Part shown: one piece after another, positions 42,674-51,444 of the stretch
How positions within the stretch are numbered: position 1 is the first letter of the stretch
How the letters are laid out: each line of letters starts with the position of its first letter
Source of the DNA: CAJXQU01 sp965223825
GTDB taxonomy: Bacteria > Pseudomonadota > Gammaproteobacteria > CAJXQU01
DNA: 64,000 bases
Assembly: GCA_965223825.1 (NCBI GenBank)
Contig: OZ245018.1
Coordinates: 3,162,001 to 3,226,000, forward strand
Direction of reading: 5' to 3'
Translations under genes and position numbers: made by a program
The notes under the pieces: model-generated
The model's database searches: none
Told to the model about the DNA's origin: nothing
Seen by the model: only the letters and a program-made list of their open reading frames with translations

Positions 42674-44455
42674 CTAAGAGCTCGATTCTTGTGTTTTACG
42701 CAAACGGATATTCAGGTCGCGCAATTGACGGTCACCCGCTGCAGTCGGCGCGCTGGTCAGTGGACAAGCCGCCGTTTGTGTTTTCGGAAATGCGATCACA
42801 TCACGGATGGACGTCGCACCACACATCAACATGATCAACCGATCCAAACCAAATGCCATGCCCGCATGTGGTGGGCAGCCATATTGCAATGCCGTCAGCA
42901 AGAAGCCGAATTTATCATTTGCCTCTTCATCTTCAATACCGAGCAATTTGAACACGGCCTGCTGCATTTCAGTTCGATGAATACGAACCGAACCACCACC
43001 GATCTCCGTACCGTTCAGTACCAGATCATAGGCTTTTGACAAACACGCACCCGGATCGTCATTTAACACGTCTACCGACTCAACTTTTGGTGCCGTGAAC
43101 GGATGATGCAAAGATTCCCAACGATTATCACCGTCGTTCCATTCAAACATCGGAAAGTCGGTCACCCACACAGGACGCCAACCCGCTTCGACGAGGCCAA
43201 GATCTTGACCCAATTTCACGCGTAAATTTCCCAGCGCTTCGTTGACAATATTGGCTTTATCCGCCCCAAAGAAAATCAAATCACCATCTTCTGCGCCGGT
43301 TCGTTGCAAAATAGCATCAACGGCTTCATCCGGTAAGAATTTCAAGATCGGTGATTGCAAGCCTTCGCGTCCAGCGCTTAGGTCATTCACTTTAATATAA
43401 GCTAATCCTTTCGCACCGAAGATCGCCACATATGCGGTGTAATCGTCGATCATCTTACGTGACAATTCCGCCGCGCCCGGTGCACGCATCGCAGCCACAC
43501 GCCCTTTCGGATCTTTTGCTGGACCCGAGAATACTTTGAATTCCACATCCGCCAGCACATCAGCAATATCCACCAATTCGAGCGGGATCCGTAGATCAGG
43601 ACGGTCTGATCCAAAACGCTTGATCGCTTCGGCATAGGTCATGCGTGGAACGGGCTGCGGTAAAGGACTATCACCGCATTCATCGAATAACTTGATCACC
43701 ATATTTTCCATCAAACTCATGAATTCTTCTTCTTCCATAAAAGAAGTCTCAATATCGAGTTGGGTGAACTCGGGTTGACGATCAGCCCGTAAATCCTCAT
43801 CACGGAAGCAACGCACGATCTGATAGTACCGATCCATGCCAGACATCATTAACAGTTGTTTAAACAGCTGTGGTGACTGTGGCAAGGCAAAAAACTTACC
43901 CGGGTGCGTTCGGCTTGGGACGAGATAATCGCGTGCGCCTTCGGGCGTTGCGCGTGTTAGCATCGGTGTTTCAATCTCGAGAAAGTTCTGATCGTCCAAA
44001 TAGCGCCGCATTGCACGTGACACTTTAGCGCGTAGGATCAGGTTTTCCTGCATCTGCGGGCGACGCAGATCAAGATAGCGATATTTCAGCCGCGAATCTT
44101 CATTCACATTGTCATCGTCAATCTGAATCGGCGGTGTTTCAGACACATTCAGTACTTCGATCGCTTTACACAGCACTTCAATTTCACCGGTTGGAATGTC
44201 TTTATTGACAGTCCCTTCAGGACGATGACGAACTTTACCGGTAATTTTTAAGACGTATTCACTCCGTACTTGTTCTGCTGTTGCAAAACTATCGGGTGTA
44301 TCCGGATCAATCACCACTTGAAGGCGGCCAGTGCGATCGCGAAGATCGATGAAGATAACGCCGCCGTGATCGCGTCGGTTATGAACCCAACCGCTAACTT
44401 CGACAATCTGATCCAGATCGGACGTATTAACCTGTCCGCAATAATGAGTGCGCAT
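42674..44455 (-). CDS. aspS: Aspartyl-tRNA synthetase
   Basis: This class II synthetase charges tRNA-Asp. The 593-aa protein starts MRTHYCGQ, has an OB-fold anticodon domain, class II motif 2 FRDEDLRADRQPEFTQLDIE, a GAD insertion and motif 3 GMAFGLDRLIML. Start 44455 has GAGG upstream; a longer start at 44515 adds 20 unconserved residues. The anticodon domain reads HNRRDHGGV (His30) and RPEG rather than the Leu and Lys of discriminating enzymes. It therefore probably also aspartylates tRNA-Asn, to be amidated by GatCAB. The fmdB gene lies upstream, the usual order. Confidence 0.95.
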   Translation of the reverse strand: MRTHYCGQVNTSDLDQIVEVSGWVHNRRDHGGVIFIDLRDRTGRLQVVIDPDTPDSFATAEQVRSEYVLKITGKVRHRPEGTVNKDIPTGEIEVLCKAIEVLNVSETPPIQIDDDNVNEDSRLKYRYLDLRRPQMQENLILRAKVSRAMRRYLDDQNFLEIETPMLTRATPEGARDYLVPSRTHPGKFFALPQSPQLFKQLLMMSGMDRYYQIVRCFRDEDLRADRQPEFTQLDIETSFMEEEEFMSLMENMVIKLFDECGDSPLPQPVPRMTYAEAIKRFGSDRPDLRIPLELVDIADVLADVEFKVFSGPAKDPKGRVAAMRAPGAAELSRKMIDDYTAYVAIFGAKGLAYIKVNDLSAGREGLQSPILKFLPDEAVDAILQRTGAEDGDLIFFGADKANIVNEALGNLRVKLGQDLGLVEAGWRPVWVTDFPMFEWNDGDNRWESLHHPFTAPKVESVDVLNDDPGACLSKAYDLVLNGTEIGGGSVRIHRTEMQQAVFKLLGIEDEEANDKFGFLLTALQYGCPPHAGMAFGLDRLIMLMCGATSIRDVIAFPKTQTAACPLTSAPTAAGDRQLRDLNIRLRKTQESSS

Positions 44456-44742
44456 TCTGACCTCGTGAGCTAATTTAATTAAATCTAGTGAGAATTCTGT
44501 AAAAATTCTGGGCAATAAAGCTGGAGAATGGTAAGTGTTGCGACGTTTTTGTGCAATTCCAAGGCAGAATTTAGCTGATTAATCAAAGGTATTTTACCAG
44601 GCATGCTTGAATTTTCATCGATCCGCCGCGTTCATAGTCACGATCCTTGGGGTTTCTCCGACAACCGTGCGCGAGGCCTGCCAAGCAAATTCACTAAAAA
44701 TACGGTGATCGTGTCATCACCTCGCGTCTTACGTTTTCTGCG

Positions 44743-45048
44743 TTAATCGTCTTTCTTCGCTTTCGGCGCTGGTTTCGCTTTCTCAGTGGATTTTGTTTCC
44801 GGTTTGGCCGTACTGGTATTCTCTGAAGACGTTTTTTTGCCATCGGTGGCGCTGTTTGATTTATTTTTGTCTTTAAAGTCAGTCTCGTACCACCCCGATC
44901 CTTTCAACTTAAACGCCGCCGCTGAAACGAGCTTACGTAAAGTCTCTTTCTGACACTCTGGACAGTCCTTTAATGGGTCATCACTCATCTTTTGGATCTT
45001 CTCCATCTGATGTCCACAGCTTTCACATAAGTACTCGTAAATAGGCAT
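44743..45048 (-). CDS. FmdB-type zinc-ribbon protein
   Basis: The 101-aa protein opens MPIYEYLCESCGHQMEK and has a second CPEC pair, giving the four-cysteine zinc ribbon of the FmdB regulatory-protein family. A long Lys/Ser/Thr-rich tail (about 65-101) is of low complexity and typically disordered. ATG 45048 is the normal family start; a start six codons upstream is possible. fmdB usually precedes aspS in gammaproteobacteria, as here with a 287-bp gap that shows no gene. Its role is unknown. Confidence 0.88.
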   Translation of the reverse strand: MPIYEYLCESCGHQMEKIQKMSDDPLKDCPECQKETLRKLVSAAAFKLKGSGWYETDFKDKNKSNSATDGKKTSSENTSTAKPETKSTEKAKPAPKAKKDD

Positions 45049-45153
45049 CGTTACAATCTCAATCAATTAAGCCGCATAAACATAATCGTTAATCTACAAA
45101 AATCAAGTAGCGGTGGAATTATTTTGGATAAAAATTTCTCTTTGCAATGAGGC

Positions 45154-45189
45154 TTTATCTTCTCAAAACATTATTGTATTATGCCGCCC
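45154..45189 (+). promoter_or_regulatory. Promoter of tRNA-Lys
   Basis: TATTAT at 45177-45182 is followed by a GC-rich discriminator (GCCGCCC), typical of growth-rate-controlled stable-RNA promoters. It lies 18 bp before the mature tRNA. A weak TTTATC -35 at 17-bp spacing is the best available. Confidence 0.45.
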
Positions 45190-45200
45190 TCTAAATTGAT

Positions 45201-45276
45201 GGGTCGTTAGCTCAGCTGGTAGAGCAGTGGACTTTTAATCCATTGGTCGTAGGTTCGAATCCTACACGACCCACCA
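45201..45276 (+). tRNA. tRNA-Lys (anticodon TTT)
   Basis: The 76-nt cloverleaf has acceptor stem GGGTCGT/ACGACCC, D arm GCTC...GAGC, anticodon loop CTTTTAA on stem GTGGA/TCCAT, and T arm GTAGG-TTCGAAT-CCTAC. The 3' CCA is encoded. It is followed by a T-rich stretch and then by a disrupted accessory region, making it a plausible past integration point. Confidence 0.98.
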
Positions 45277-45605
45277 TACTTTTTTTTCATACTAGAAATA
45301 CGTCTAACACCTTGAAAGGTAAACTTGTTTTGGATGTTCGATAACCATTTTCCTAGAATGGACAATCCACTCAGACAAAGCTTGCCTTAGCACCATTCAC
45401 GTTAAGTTAAACTGACCAACAACCCATAAACTCCAAGGATTTTGAAGAAATTGCATAACGTGTTCGATAAATTTCTCGGATCACTTCTGTAGCCTCCCCT
45501 TTTTTGAATTTTTCTTGCTGGGCCAACAGCAGCTCCAGCACGACGCTTTTGAATAGCATCAACGGTTTCTGATGAAATTAACGGTAGATCAACGCTCCGC
45601 ACTTT
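45277..45605. other. Gene-free stretch between tRNA-Lys and the transposase remnant
   Basis: A T-run (about 45280-45288) may end the tRNA transcript. The rest is AT-rich. A 66-codon minus frame (45402-45602, GTG start) has no recognisable motif and is not called. Confidence 0.4.
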
Positions 45606-46307
45606 TCATTTAGAATCTTGTTTTGGGTTGCTAGGCCTGCCTCGTCGAGCCTGTCCAAGTTTCAACTGCAATTTCTGCTCAAGCTTGTCGCGAAAGTTCT
45701 CATTGCCCAGTGGTGTTCCTGTTTGCCATGCAGCACTGATATCATTGATTTCAATATCCTCGACGTGTGCTTTGAACAAAGCCTTGTACCCGACACAGCG
45801 GCCAACCATGTCCCTGCCGAGGGTGTTATAGAGCGGATGAGGTGTGATTATCTCAGACAACTTGCCCTGTGCATTGCAGCGATAGCTACTCCAACGATAG
45901 TGAGCTGGTGCTTTAACCATATTCGCTCGAGCGGAATTGAGTTCGATATAGCGCATACAGGCCAAGAGATATTCAACATCATGGATTAATGAAGCTTTAA
46001 AACGGCCGTCCCAGATGCTGCCACTCGTGCCATACGTAGAGTTGATATATGGAACATAATGCCGCCCGATATATTGCATCATTCGACTAATTCCCTGTTG
46101 ATCTTTCGGCGTCACCAACAGGTGAATATGGTTGGTCATTAAGACGTAAGCATGAAGAGCACAACCGTAACGTTTAAGTGCTTCGCTCAGCCAATTGAGA
46201 TAGGCCTAATAGTCAGCTTCATCAAAAAAGACTGACTCGCGACTATGACCACGTTGGACGATATGAACAGGAATGTTCGGTAAGAAAAAGCGGCGCTTAC
46301 GAGGCAT
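45606..46307 (-). pseudogene. REP-associated tyrosine transposase (RAYT/Y1) with a nonsense codon
   Basis: Reading from ATG 46307, the frame gives the RAYT start MPRKRRFFLPNIPVHIVQRG and continues to DEADY. It then meets TAG at 46208-46206 (codon 34) and goes on in the same frame as AYLNWLSEALKRYG into VLMTNHIHLLVTP, the HUH metal motif. Later come YIGRHYVPYINSTYGTSGSI with the catalytic Tyr region and RYIELNSARANMV. One C-to-T change of a CAG codon would explain the stop. Translation could restart at 46139, but that start removes the first strand. RAYTs move short REP hairpins; no clear REP pair was found flanking it. Confidence 0.82.
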
Positions 46308-46590
46308 AAATAAACTCTTTTCCTAATAAGGAAAAGGTTATCATTCTGAAAGGCTTTATAAAAAGGCTCTGGCCCCTTAAATTCGCCACTCTGATAAGGA
46401 CGTCAGGTGCGGTTCCCATTGTGGCTCGGAAAAGAGACCCCTTTTCCATCAAGAAGCCGGATATATGACTGCTGACGTGTTGTGTTGTTCTTTTAAATTT
46501 ACAAATGCTTGATGGAATGAAAATGTAAAAATAAAACTGAACCAAATCTAGTTGACTTTATTTGGCGGGTCCATATATGACCCCATTGAT

Positions 46591-46935
46591 TTACTCTAAT
46601 ACCACACTACCAACATCTAGAACTTTTCCAAAAGGTCGAGGAATACGCTCAATCACATATTTGTGTGTTGCTATCGCATTCGCACAGGACATTTCAAGTT
46701 CAAGAGGCTTACCGGAAACAGGGCGAAAGACTATTGTTCTTTCAAAATCACCTTCAACATCTGCGCTATAAACTCTTTGCTTGCCCTGACTACCTCTTAT
46801 AGTACAGCTCGTGTGTGGTTCAGAGTTAGAATTCAATAACCTGCCTTTAACCATAACTGCAGTATCGCCAGAAATTGCACAACTAGGCAAAAATAGACTC
46901 GATATGATTAATATTGTTATTAGTCGTGCTGTCAT
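46591..46935 (-). CDS. Small lipoprotein, candidate immunity protein
   Basis: The 114-aa protein has a short signal peptide ending in a lipobox-like LFLPSC (Cys19). It would be a lipid-anchored periplasmic domain of about 95 residues, predicted beta-rich (VMVKGRLLNS..., CTIRG..., GDFERTIVF...), with three more cysteines. I do not recognise the family. Its ATG overlaps by one base the stop (TGATG) of the zincin-type toxin remnant upstream. That coupling is what toxin-immunity pairs show, and a periplasmic site would suit a toxin acting there. The immunity role is inferred from position only. Confidence 0.6.
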   Translation of the reverse strand: MTARLITILIISSLFLPSCAISGDTAVMVKGRLLNSNSEPHTSCTIRGSQGKQRVYSADVEGDFERTIVFRPVSGKPLELEMSCANAIATHKYVIERIPRPFGKVLDVGSVVLE

Positions 46936-47640
46936 CAGCGTCTCCTAAACGATTCGTATAAACTTACATTTTGGCTAGCAAAACCCTCCGCTTCATTTTC
47001 CCATTTAGAAGGGTCCAGAAGATAAGACAAATTACCCATTCGGCCATTATTCCACTGGTTTACTACATGATAATATTCATGCAACACAAGTTCCGAATTC
47101 GCAAAAAACTGCTCGGAGTGATGTGAGAACTAAGGTAAATCGTATCTCTTTGTGTAGTTGCTAAAATAATATAATCTCCACCTGTTCTAAGCTCTGTTAT
47201 ACCGCTTAATAAATTTGCCCATTTTGAGTTTTCAACTACTTTAATCTGATCAACATCAACCGCTCTTCCTAGTTTTCCTTCGAGCGTCTGTTTAACGGCA
47301 CCTTTAACATCATTAGGAGCAGCTACAACCCTGGACTCAGGTTTTTGTGAATTACGAGCAGCTTCGCCAAATAAATAAGAGAAAGAAGCCGTCGTTGCCC
47401 CATTTGCGAACTTCCCCCCTCCCAGCACTGAAGCGGTTCCACCAACAACCGCTGCTTTCGCGGCATTCCCAAGGTTTATCCCTTTTCCTTTCGTGTAGAG
47501 GTTGTTCACGTTTGATGTCGCCTGGGTAAAACCTGCAGACAAAAAGCCAGTGAGAAACTCCCCGCCCGAGGTAAGGCTGGGTATGCCGCCGACAACACCG
47601 TGGGCGATGACCTTTGCTGCTCCATACCATTTGACATTCC
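46935..47640 (-). pseudogene. C-terminal part of a polymorphic (Rhs-type) toxin with HExxH domain, frameshifted
   Basis: From about 47640 one frame reads GAAKVIAHGVVGGIPSL, then GGEFLTGFLSAGFTQATSNV and AAVVGGTASVLGGGKFANGA, then SFSYLFGEAARN. These are the Gly/Ala-rich repeats found just before the toxin tip in Rhs and related proteins. It then gives a 90-residue segment ending TIYLSS. Near 47118-47130 a one-base loss shifts the frame. The next frame reads HSEQFFANSELVLHEYYHV, then NQWNNGRMGNLSYLL and WENEAEGFASQNVSL, ending at 46935. HEYYH plus the downstream ENEAE glutamate is a zinc-metalloprotease pattern. The 5' Rhs body is absent. The gene is followed by the overlapping lipoprotein gene. 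Confidence 0.68.
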
Positions 47641-47879
47641 TATGCCGGGGCCATACGCCATCGTGGCTTCTTGGGGCATGCGGTGAAATGCGTGCCTATT
47701 CCATTTTGAAATTCAGCATCTTCGGGAATTTTGGGTATAACAACTTTTTCGGCTGGAAGGTAGGACTCCCATTTCTCAAAAGTTCCCAGTAACCTGCTTG
47801 ATGTGGACGGCTCAATGCCCACCATCATCACTTTTCTTGTTATCCTTATACGCCTTCATTCCGTAGTTACTAAGTTCAC
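47641..47879. other. Degenerate sequence between the toxin remnant and tusA
   Basis: Minus-strand frames here are short and interrupted. One ends CELSNYGMKAYKDNKKSDDGGH before a stop at about 47813, and another runs across 47640-47831 without motifs. It is probably further decayed toxin-locus DNA. No tRNA 3'-end repeat matching tRNA-Lys was seen. Confidence 0.4.
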
Positions 47880-48155
47880 ATGACGACTGAATCCGTAGAA
47901 AATCTCGACCGCCCCACGCCTGACTCCGTACTTGACGCGAAAGGTTTAAATTGTCCCTTGCCGATCCTGAAAACCAAGCTGGCATTACAACGACTTGATG
48001 CAGGCCAGATCTTACATGTTCTGGCGACCGACTCGCATGCGGTTGTCGACTTTAAAGCGTATTGTGCACGGACCGGACACGACTTACTCGCCTTGTTTGA
48101 AACGGACGACCTGCTTGAGTTTTATATTCAAAAAGAAAATGAGCCGAATAAATAA
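47880..48155 (+). CDS. tusA: TusA-family sulfurtransferase
   Basis: The 91-aa protein has the family motif DAKGLNCPLPILKTKLAL with the catalytic cysteine in CPxP, followed by the beta-alpha-beta fold ending in LLEFYIQK. TusA carries persulfide sulfur, for example to the 2-thiouridine system of tRNA. Its stop is directly followed by the GTG start of sfsA, so the two genes form an operon. Confidence 0.9.
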   Translation: MTTESVENLDRPTPDSVLDAKGLNCPLPILKTKLALQRLDAGQILHVLATDSHAVVDFKAYCARTGHDLLALFETDDLLEFYIQKENEPNK

Positions 48156-48863
48156 GTGAAATTTTCTACGCCGCTGATCAAAGGTACCTTGATCAAACGC
48201 TATAAACGCTTTCTCGCAGATGTGACCCTTGAAAGTGGTGAAATCATCACCGCCCACACACCAAACACTGGCTCCATGCGCGGATGTTGCACTCCTGGCT
48301 CGCGCGTTTATTTACGTAACAGTAAAAATCCCAAACGAAAATACCCGCTCTCATGGGAAATGATCGAAGTCGCGCCGCAGATCCTCGTCGGCATTAACAC
48401 GCATTTGAGCAATCATCTGGTGGAAGAAGCGATTCAAAATGGCGTGATCGAACCGCTCGCAGATTATTCAAAGATTAAACGCGAAGTGAAATACGGCGAA
48501 GAAAACAGCCGGATCGATCTGCTGCTGACAGAGGGTGAGTTACCCAATTGCTACGTTGAAGTAAAAAACGTCACACTCGTTGAGGATAAGATCGCTTACT
48601 TTCCTGATGCGGTCAGTGCACGCGGCACAAAACATTTACGTGAACTCATGGCCATGCGACAGCAAGGCCATCGCGCAGTTCTGCTATTTTGTTTGCAACG
48701 TAATGATGCCATCGAGGTGCGGCCAGCCGACAATATCGATGCACTCTACGGCCAAACATTACGCCAAGCTTTTGCCCACGGCGTTGAAATTCTTGCATAC
48801 GCCGCAACACTGTCCGAGCACGCCATAACTCTAGATCACCCTGTTCCTGTTAAGCTCGATTAA
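48156..48863 (+). CDS. sfsA: SfsA family DNA/RNA-binding nuclease-fold protein
   Basis: The 235-aa protein has an N-terminal OB-like part (LIKRYKRFLADVTLESGE, AHTPNTGSMRGCCTPGS). A PD-(D/E)XK nuclease-like part follows (YGEENSRIDLLLTEG, CYVEVKNVTLVED, FPDAVSARGTKHLREL). SfsA was named for raising maltose gene expression; it binds DNA, and its true activity is uncertain. The start is GTG at 48156, immediately after the tusA stop, with no alternative that keeps the conserved N-terminus. Confidence 0.93.
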   Translation: MKFSTPLIKGTLIKRYKRFLADVTLESGEIITAHTPNTGSMRGCCTPGSRVYLRNSKNPKRKYPLSWEMIEVAPQILVGINTHLSNHLVEEAIQNGVIEPLADYSKIKREVKYGEENSRIDLLLTEGELPNCYVEVKNVTLVEDKIAYFPDAVSARGTKHLRELMAMRQQGHRAVLLFCLQRNDAIEVRPADNIDALYGQTLRQAFAHGVEILAYAATLSEHAITLDHPVPVKLD

Positions 48864-49625
48864 AGCAGTAAAACCATTTATGGATGACTGCGAGCATCAC
48901 TAGCTCAGTTGTGACACTATTTGACGTAACGCTCATTTTCAAGCATTCATTAGTTCACCGGCGATCTCAACGACCGAAGTCAATAAGAACTAACTCATTG
49001 TTTAAAATTGATTTTTTTATTACTCGAAAAGATTTTCTCAAAACGTTACCCACACTGAACACCTACTCTTTTTCCACGAAAAAACGTGCCGAAACACACT
49101 GATTTCCTCCTAAAAACTCAATTCCTACCTACATACAACTTTTGAGGGATTGTGCTCGAAAAAAATCACCTTAAGATGATCATAATTTTGCACTCACTGT
49201 CATGATCGAATAACAAAACAAAAACAGGATCATGAAGAAGAGTTTGGGACAATAATGACGTTGGGGTAGGTAACACGTGCAAGCAATAAAAGCTGATCAA
49301 ACGGCTGACACACTTGAATTTAACTGGTTTGAAGGACGTTCGCTCTTAACACGTATTTTGATCTTCACGTCACAAGAAAAGGCATATCTCAACCAGATCA
49401 GTCAAGACGATCCTAATCATTTGAACGTGTTGTTTGAGCATTGTCTGGAAAATCTGGCTGGCCCCATCTTACCCATACGATTTACTCGCCTGAGCTGAGG
49501 TAGGTAATCACACCACATGATCGGGTTTAGCTGAGCAGCTTCACCGGATCAAATGGACGCAAACGTAAACCACAACGCCTACTTCAACACGACAACGTAC
49601 TTGCATCGATCAATAATCGTATCGA
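48864..49625. other. 762-bp spacer between sfsA and argS
   Basis: No recognised gene lies here. The stretch is AT-rich around 48980-49260. A short frame at 49277-49498 is listed separately. The sequence GGTAGGTAA occurs at about 49265 and again at about 49500, flanking that short frame. Confidence 0.4.
49277..49498 (+). CDS. Possible small protein of unknown function
   Basis: The 73-codon frame starts with GTG, preceded by GGGGTAGG at usable spacing. It encodes an acidic, soluble-looking peptide (FNWFEGRSLLTRILIF, DDPNHLNVLFEHCLENL) without a known domain. It stands alone between convergent neighbours. It may be a real orphan gene or chance. Confidence 0.3.
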   Translation: MQAIKADQTADTLEFNWFEGRSLLTRILIFTSQEKAYLNQISQDDPNHLNVLFEHCLENLAGPILPIRFTRLS

Positions 49626-51398
49626 CTACTCTGCAGACAAGCTCAACATCCGTGTCGGTACATCAATCGCTAGGTTCTGCAAACACGCGCTGATATGCGC
49701 AAATACCATGCGGCTGAGTGATAACCGCGACTTGATCACGGCTTCATCACTGGCACCGAGTATCTGACAAGCCTGATAGAAGCGGCTGTAAGCTTGCGCA
49801 ACACTATAAACGTGTTCACACAGGTCACTCGGCATCCGTCGCTCATGCGCGCGCTGCATGGTCGCAGGAAACTCCAGCAGGGCGAGCGCTAAATTGCGTT
49901 CTTCCACTTCGATAACATTCACAACGGCAGGCTGATCCACGGCAAACCCTTTCGCCGCCGCTTTTTCCAGTAATGATTGCACCCGCACCGCGGCATATTG
50001 GATATATGGGCCAGTTTTGCCTTCAAGACGCACAAATGCTTCGGTGTCGAAAATATAATCCGATACTCTCGGTGATGAAAGATCACCAAACTTCACTGCA
50101 GCGATCGCAATCGATTCGATCATATCGGTAACGGAAAAGTCGTCATCCGTGTTTTCTTGGCCAACCTTTCGAGTGACTTCATCCCGTGCTAACTGGATCA
50201 GTTCCGACAAGCGCATCACGCCACCGTCGCGGGTCTTGAACGGTTTGCCGTCTTTACCGTTGACCGTACCGAAACCAATATGCTCAAGCTGATCTTCCCC
50301 CATGTAGCCCGCTAACGCTGCCGCGCGAAAAACTTGCTTAAAATGCAAAGATTGACGCTGATCAACAATATAACCAATGCGATCCGGTTTTTGCTCACGT
50401 GTACGTTGATAAATCGTCGCCAGATCGGTCGACGCGTACGTCACGCCACCATCGCGCTTGATCAAAATCAGTGGCGGAAATTCAATCTCATCCTCCTCAC
50501 GCTGAACTTGGATAACCTGTGCGCCGTCACTTTCCTCTACCAAGCCTTTCGCTTTCAGATCAGCGATCATCTCTTGCATTACCGCATCCGCATCGGACTC
50601 GCCCAACCACAGATCGAAATCCACATTTAACGCGGAAAAGTCCCGTTTCACCGCGACCAGTGAGATCGAAATAAAGTGCTGCCACAAAGCTCGATAACCG
50701 GCTTTGCCTTGTTGTAACTTGGCCGTTGCTTCACGTGCTTTCTGGGCAAAATCCGCATCTGCTTTAAAATGCGCGGCCGCTTGTGGATAAAGAGTATTCA
50801 GATCATCCACCGTAATCGGTGCAGTCTCAGGATAAGACGTCGCGTTCTCATCAAAATACGACCAATCTGGATGACGTTCTGATAATTCTGCGATCAACAT
50901 TCCCATCGGCGTACCCCAATCGCCCAAGTGCACATCCGCAATCACCGTATGCCCGAGCGCTTGCGCGATACGCTTGACCGACTCACCGATGATGGCTGAT
51001 CGCAAGTGACCAACGTGTAAGGGTTTTGCGACATTTGGACCACCGTAATCAAGCATGATCGTCTCGCTGATTTGCGAACCATCATGCGGTTTGTCGAAAT
51101 CCAGATCCGCTAACTTCTCGCTAATGAATTCATTTTTTAAACGCACATTGATAAAACCCGGACCATCCACACGCACCTCTTCAATCGCCGCATCATTCGC
51201 CAGTTCGGCTTGCACAGCAGTCGCAATTTCTCGTGGATTTTTACGCAAAGCTTTTGCTGCTTGAAATGCTCCATTACATTGAAAGTCGGCCAGATCAGGG
51301 CGATCACTTTTCGCAAAGACAGCAAGTTCAACAGGAATGTCTTGTGCGGCGAAAATTGCCTCGGCACGGGTATTGAGATAGGTAATTAATGGGTTCAT
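49626..51398 (-). CDS. argS: Arginyl-tRNA synthetase
   Basis: This class I synthetase charges tRNA-Arg. The 590-aa protein begins MNPLITYLN, has the N-terminal Add-1 domain, the HIGH-type motif GGPNVAKPLHVGHLRSAII, a degenerate KMSKS region in KPFKTRDGGVMRLSEL, and a C-terminal anticodon-binding helical domain (YIQYAAVRVQSLL, FYQACQIL). ATG 51398 is the family start; an in-frame TTG at 51428 is unlikely. It lies 46 bp downstream of an unknown gene on the same strand. Confidence 0.96.
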   Translation of the reverse strand: MNPLITYLNTRAEAIFAAQDIPVELAVFAKSDRPDLADFQCNGAFQAAKALRKNPREIATAVQAELANDAAIEEVRVDGPGFINVRLKNEFISEKLADLDFDKPHDGSQISETIMLDYGGPNVAKPLHVGHLRSAIIGESVKRIAQALGHTVIADVHLGDWGTPMGMLIAELSERHPDWSYFDENATSYPETAPITVDDLNTLYPQAAAHFKADADFAQKAREATAKLQQGKAGYRALWQHFISISLVAVKRDFSALNVDFDLWLGESDADAVMQEMIADLKAKGLVEESDGAQVIQVQREEDEIEFPPLILIKRDGGVTYASTDLATIYQRTREQKPDRIGYIVDQRQSLHFKQVFRAAALAGYMGEDQLEHIGFGTVNGKDGKPFKTRDGGVMRLSELIQLARDEVTRKVGQENTDDDFSVTDMIESIAIAAVKFGDLSSPRVSDYIFDTEAFVRLEGKTGPYIQYAAVRVQSLLEKAAAKGFAVDQPAVVNVIEVEERNLALALLEFPATMQRAHERRMPSDLCEHVYSVAQAYSRFYQACQILGASDEAVIKSRLSLSRMVFAHISACLQNLAIDVPTRMLSLSAE

Positions 51399-51444
51399 AG
51401 CGGCAGACGGACGATCAGAAAGTTTCAAAGCAGCGGATTATACG

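Noticed and set aside
44456..44742. Small RNA or riboswitch between fmdB and aspS
   Set aside because: The 287-bp spacer shows no terminator or recognisable conserved RNA structure.
45402..45602. 66-codon minus-strand frame after tRNA-Lys
   Set aside because: GTG start with no ribosome site, no motif, and located in decayed DNA.
46140..46307. RAYT annotated as a complete gene starting at 46139
   Set aside because: The conserved first strand (VHIVQRG) lies upstream in the same frame, cut off by TAG, so it is better called a pseudogene.
46297..46545. 82-codon minus-strand frame upstream of the RAYT
   Set aside because: Overlaps the RAYT start, low complexity at the N-terminus and no motif.
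45277..47879. Integrated element with att repeats at tRNA-Lys
   Set aside because: No copy of the tRNA 3' end was found at the far side and no integrase gene is present.
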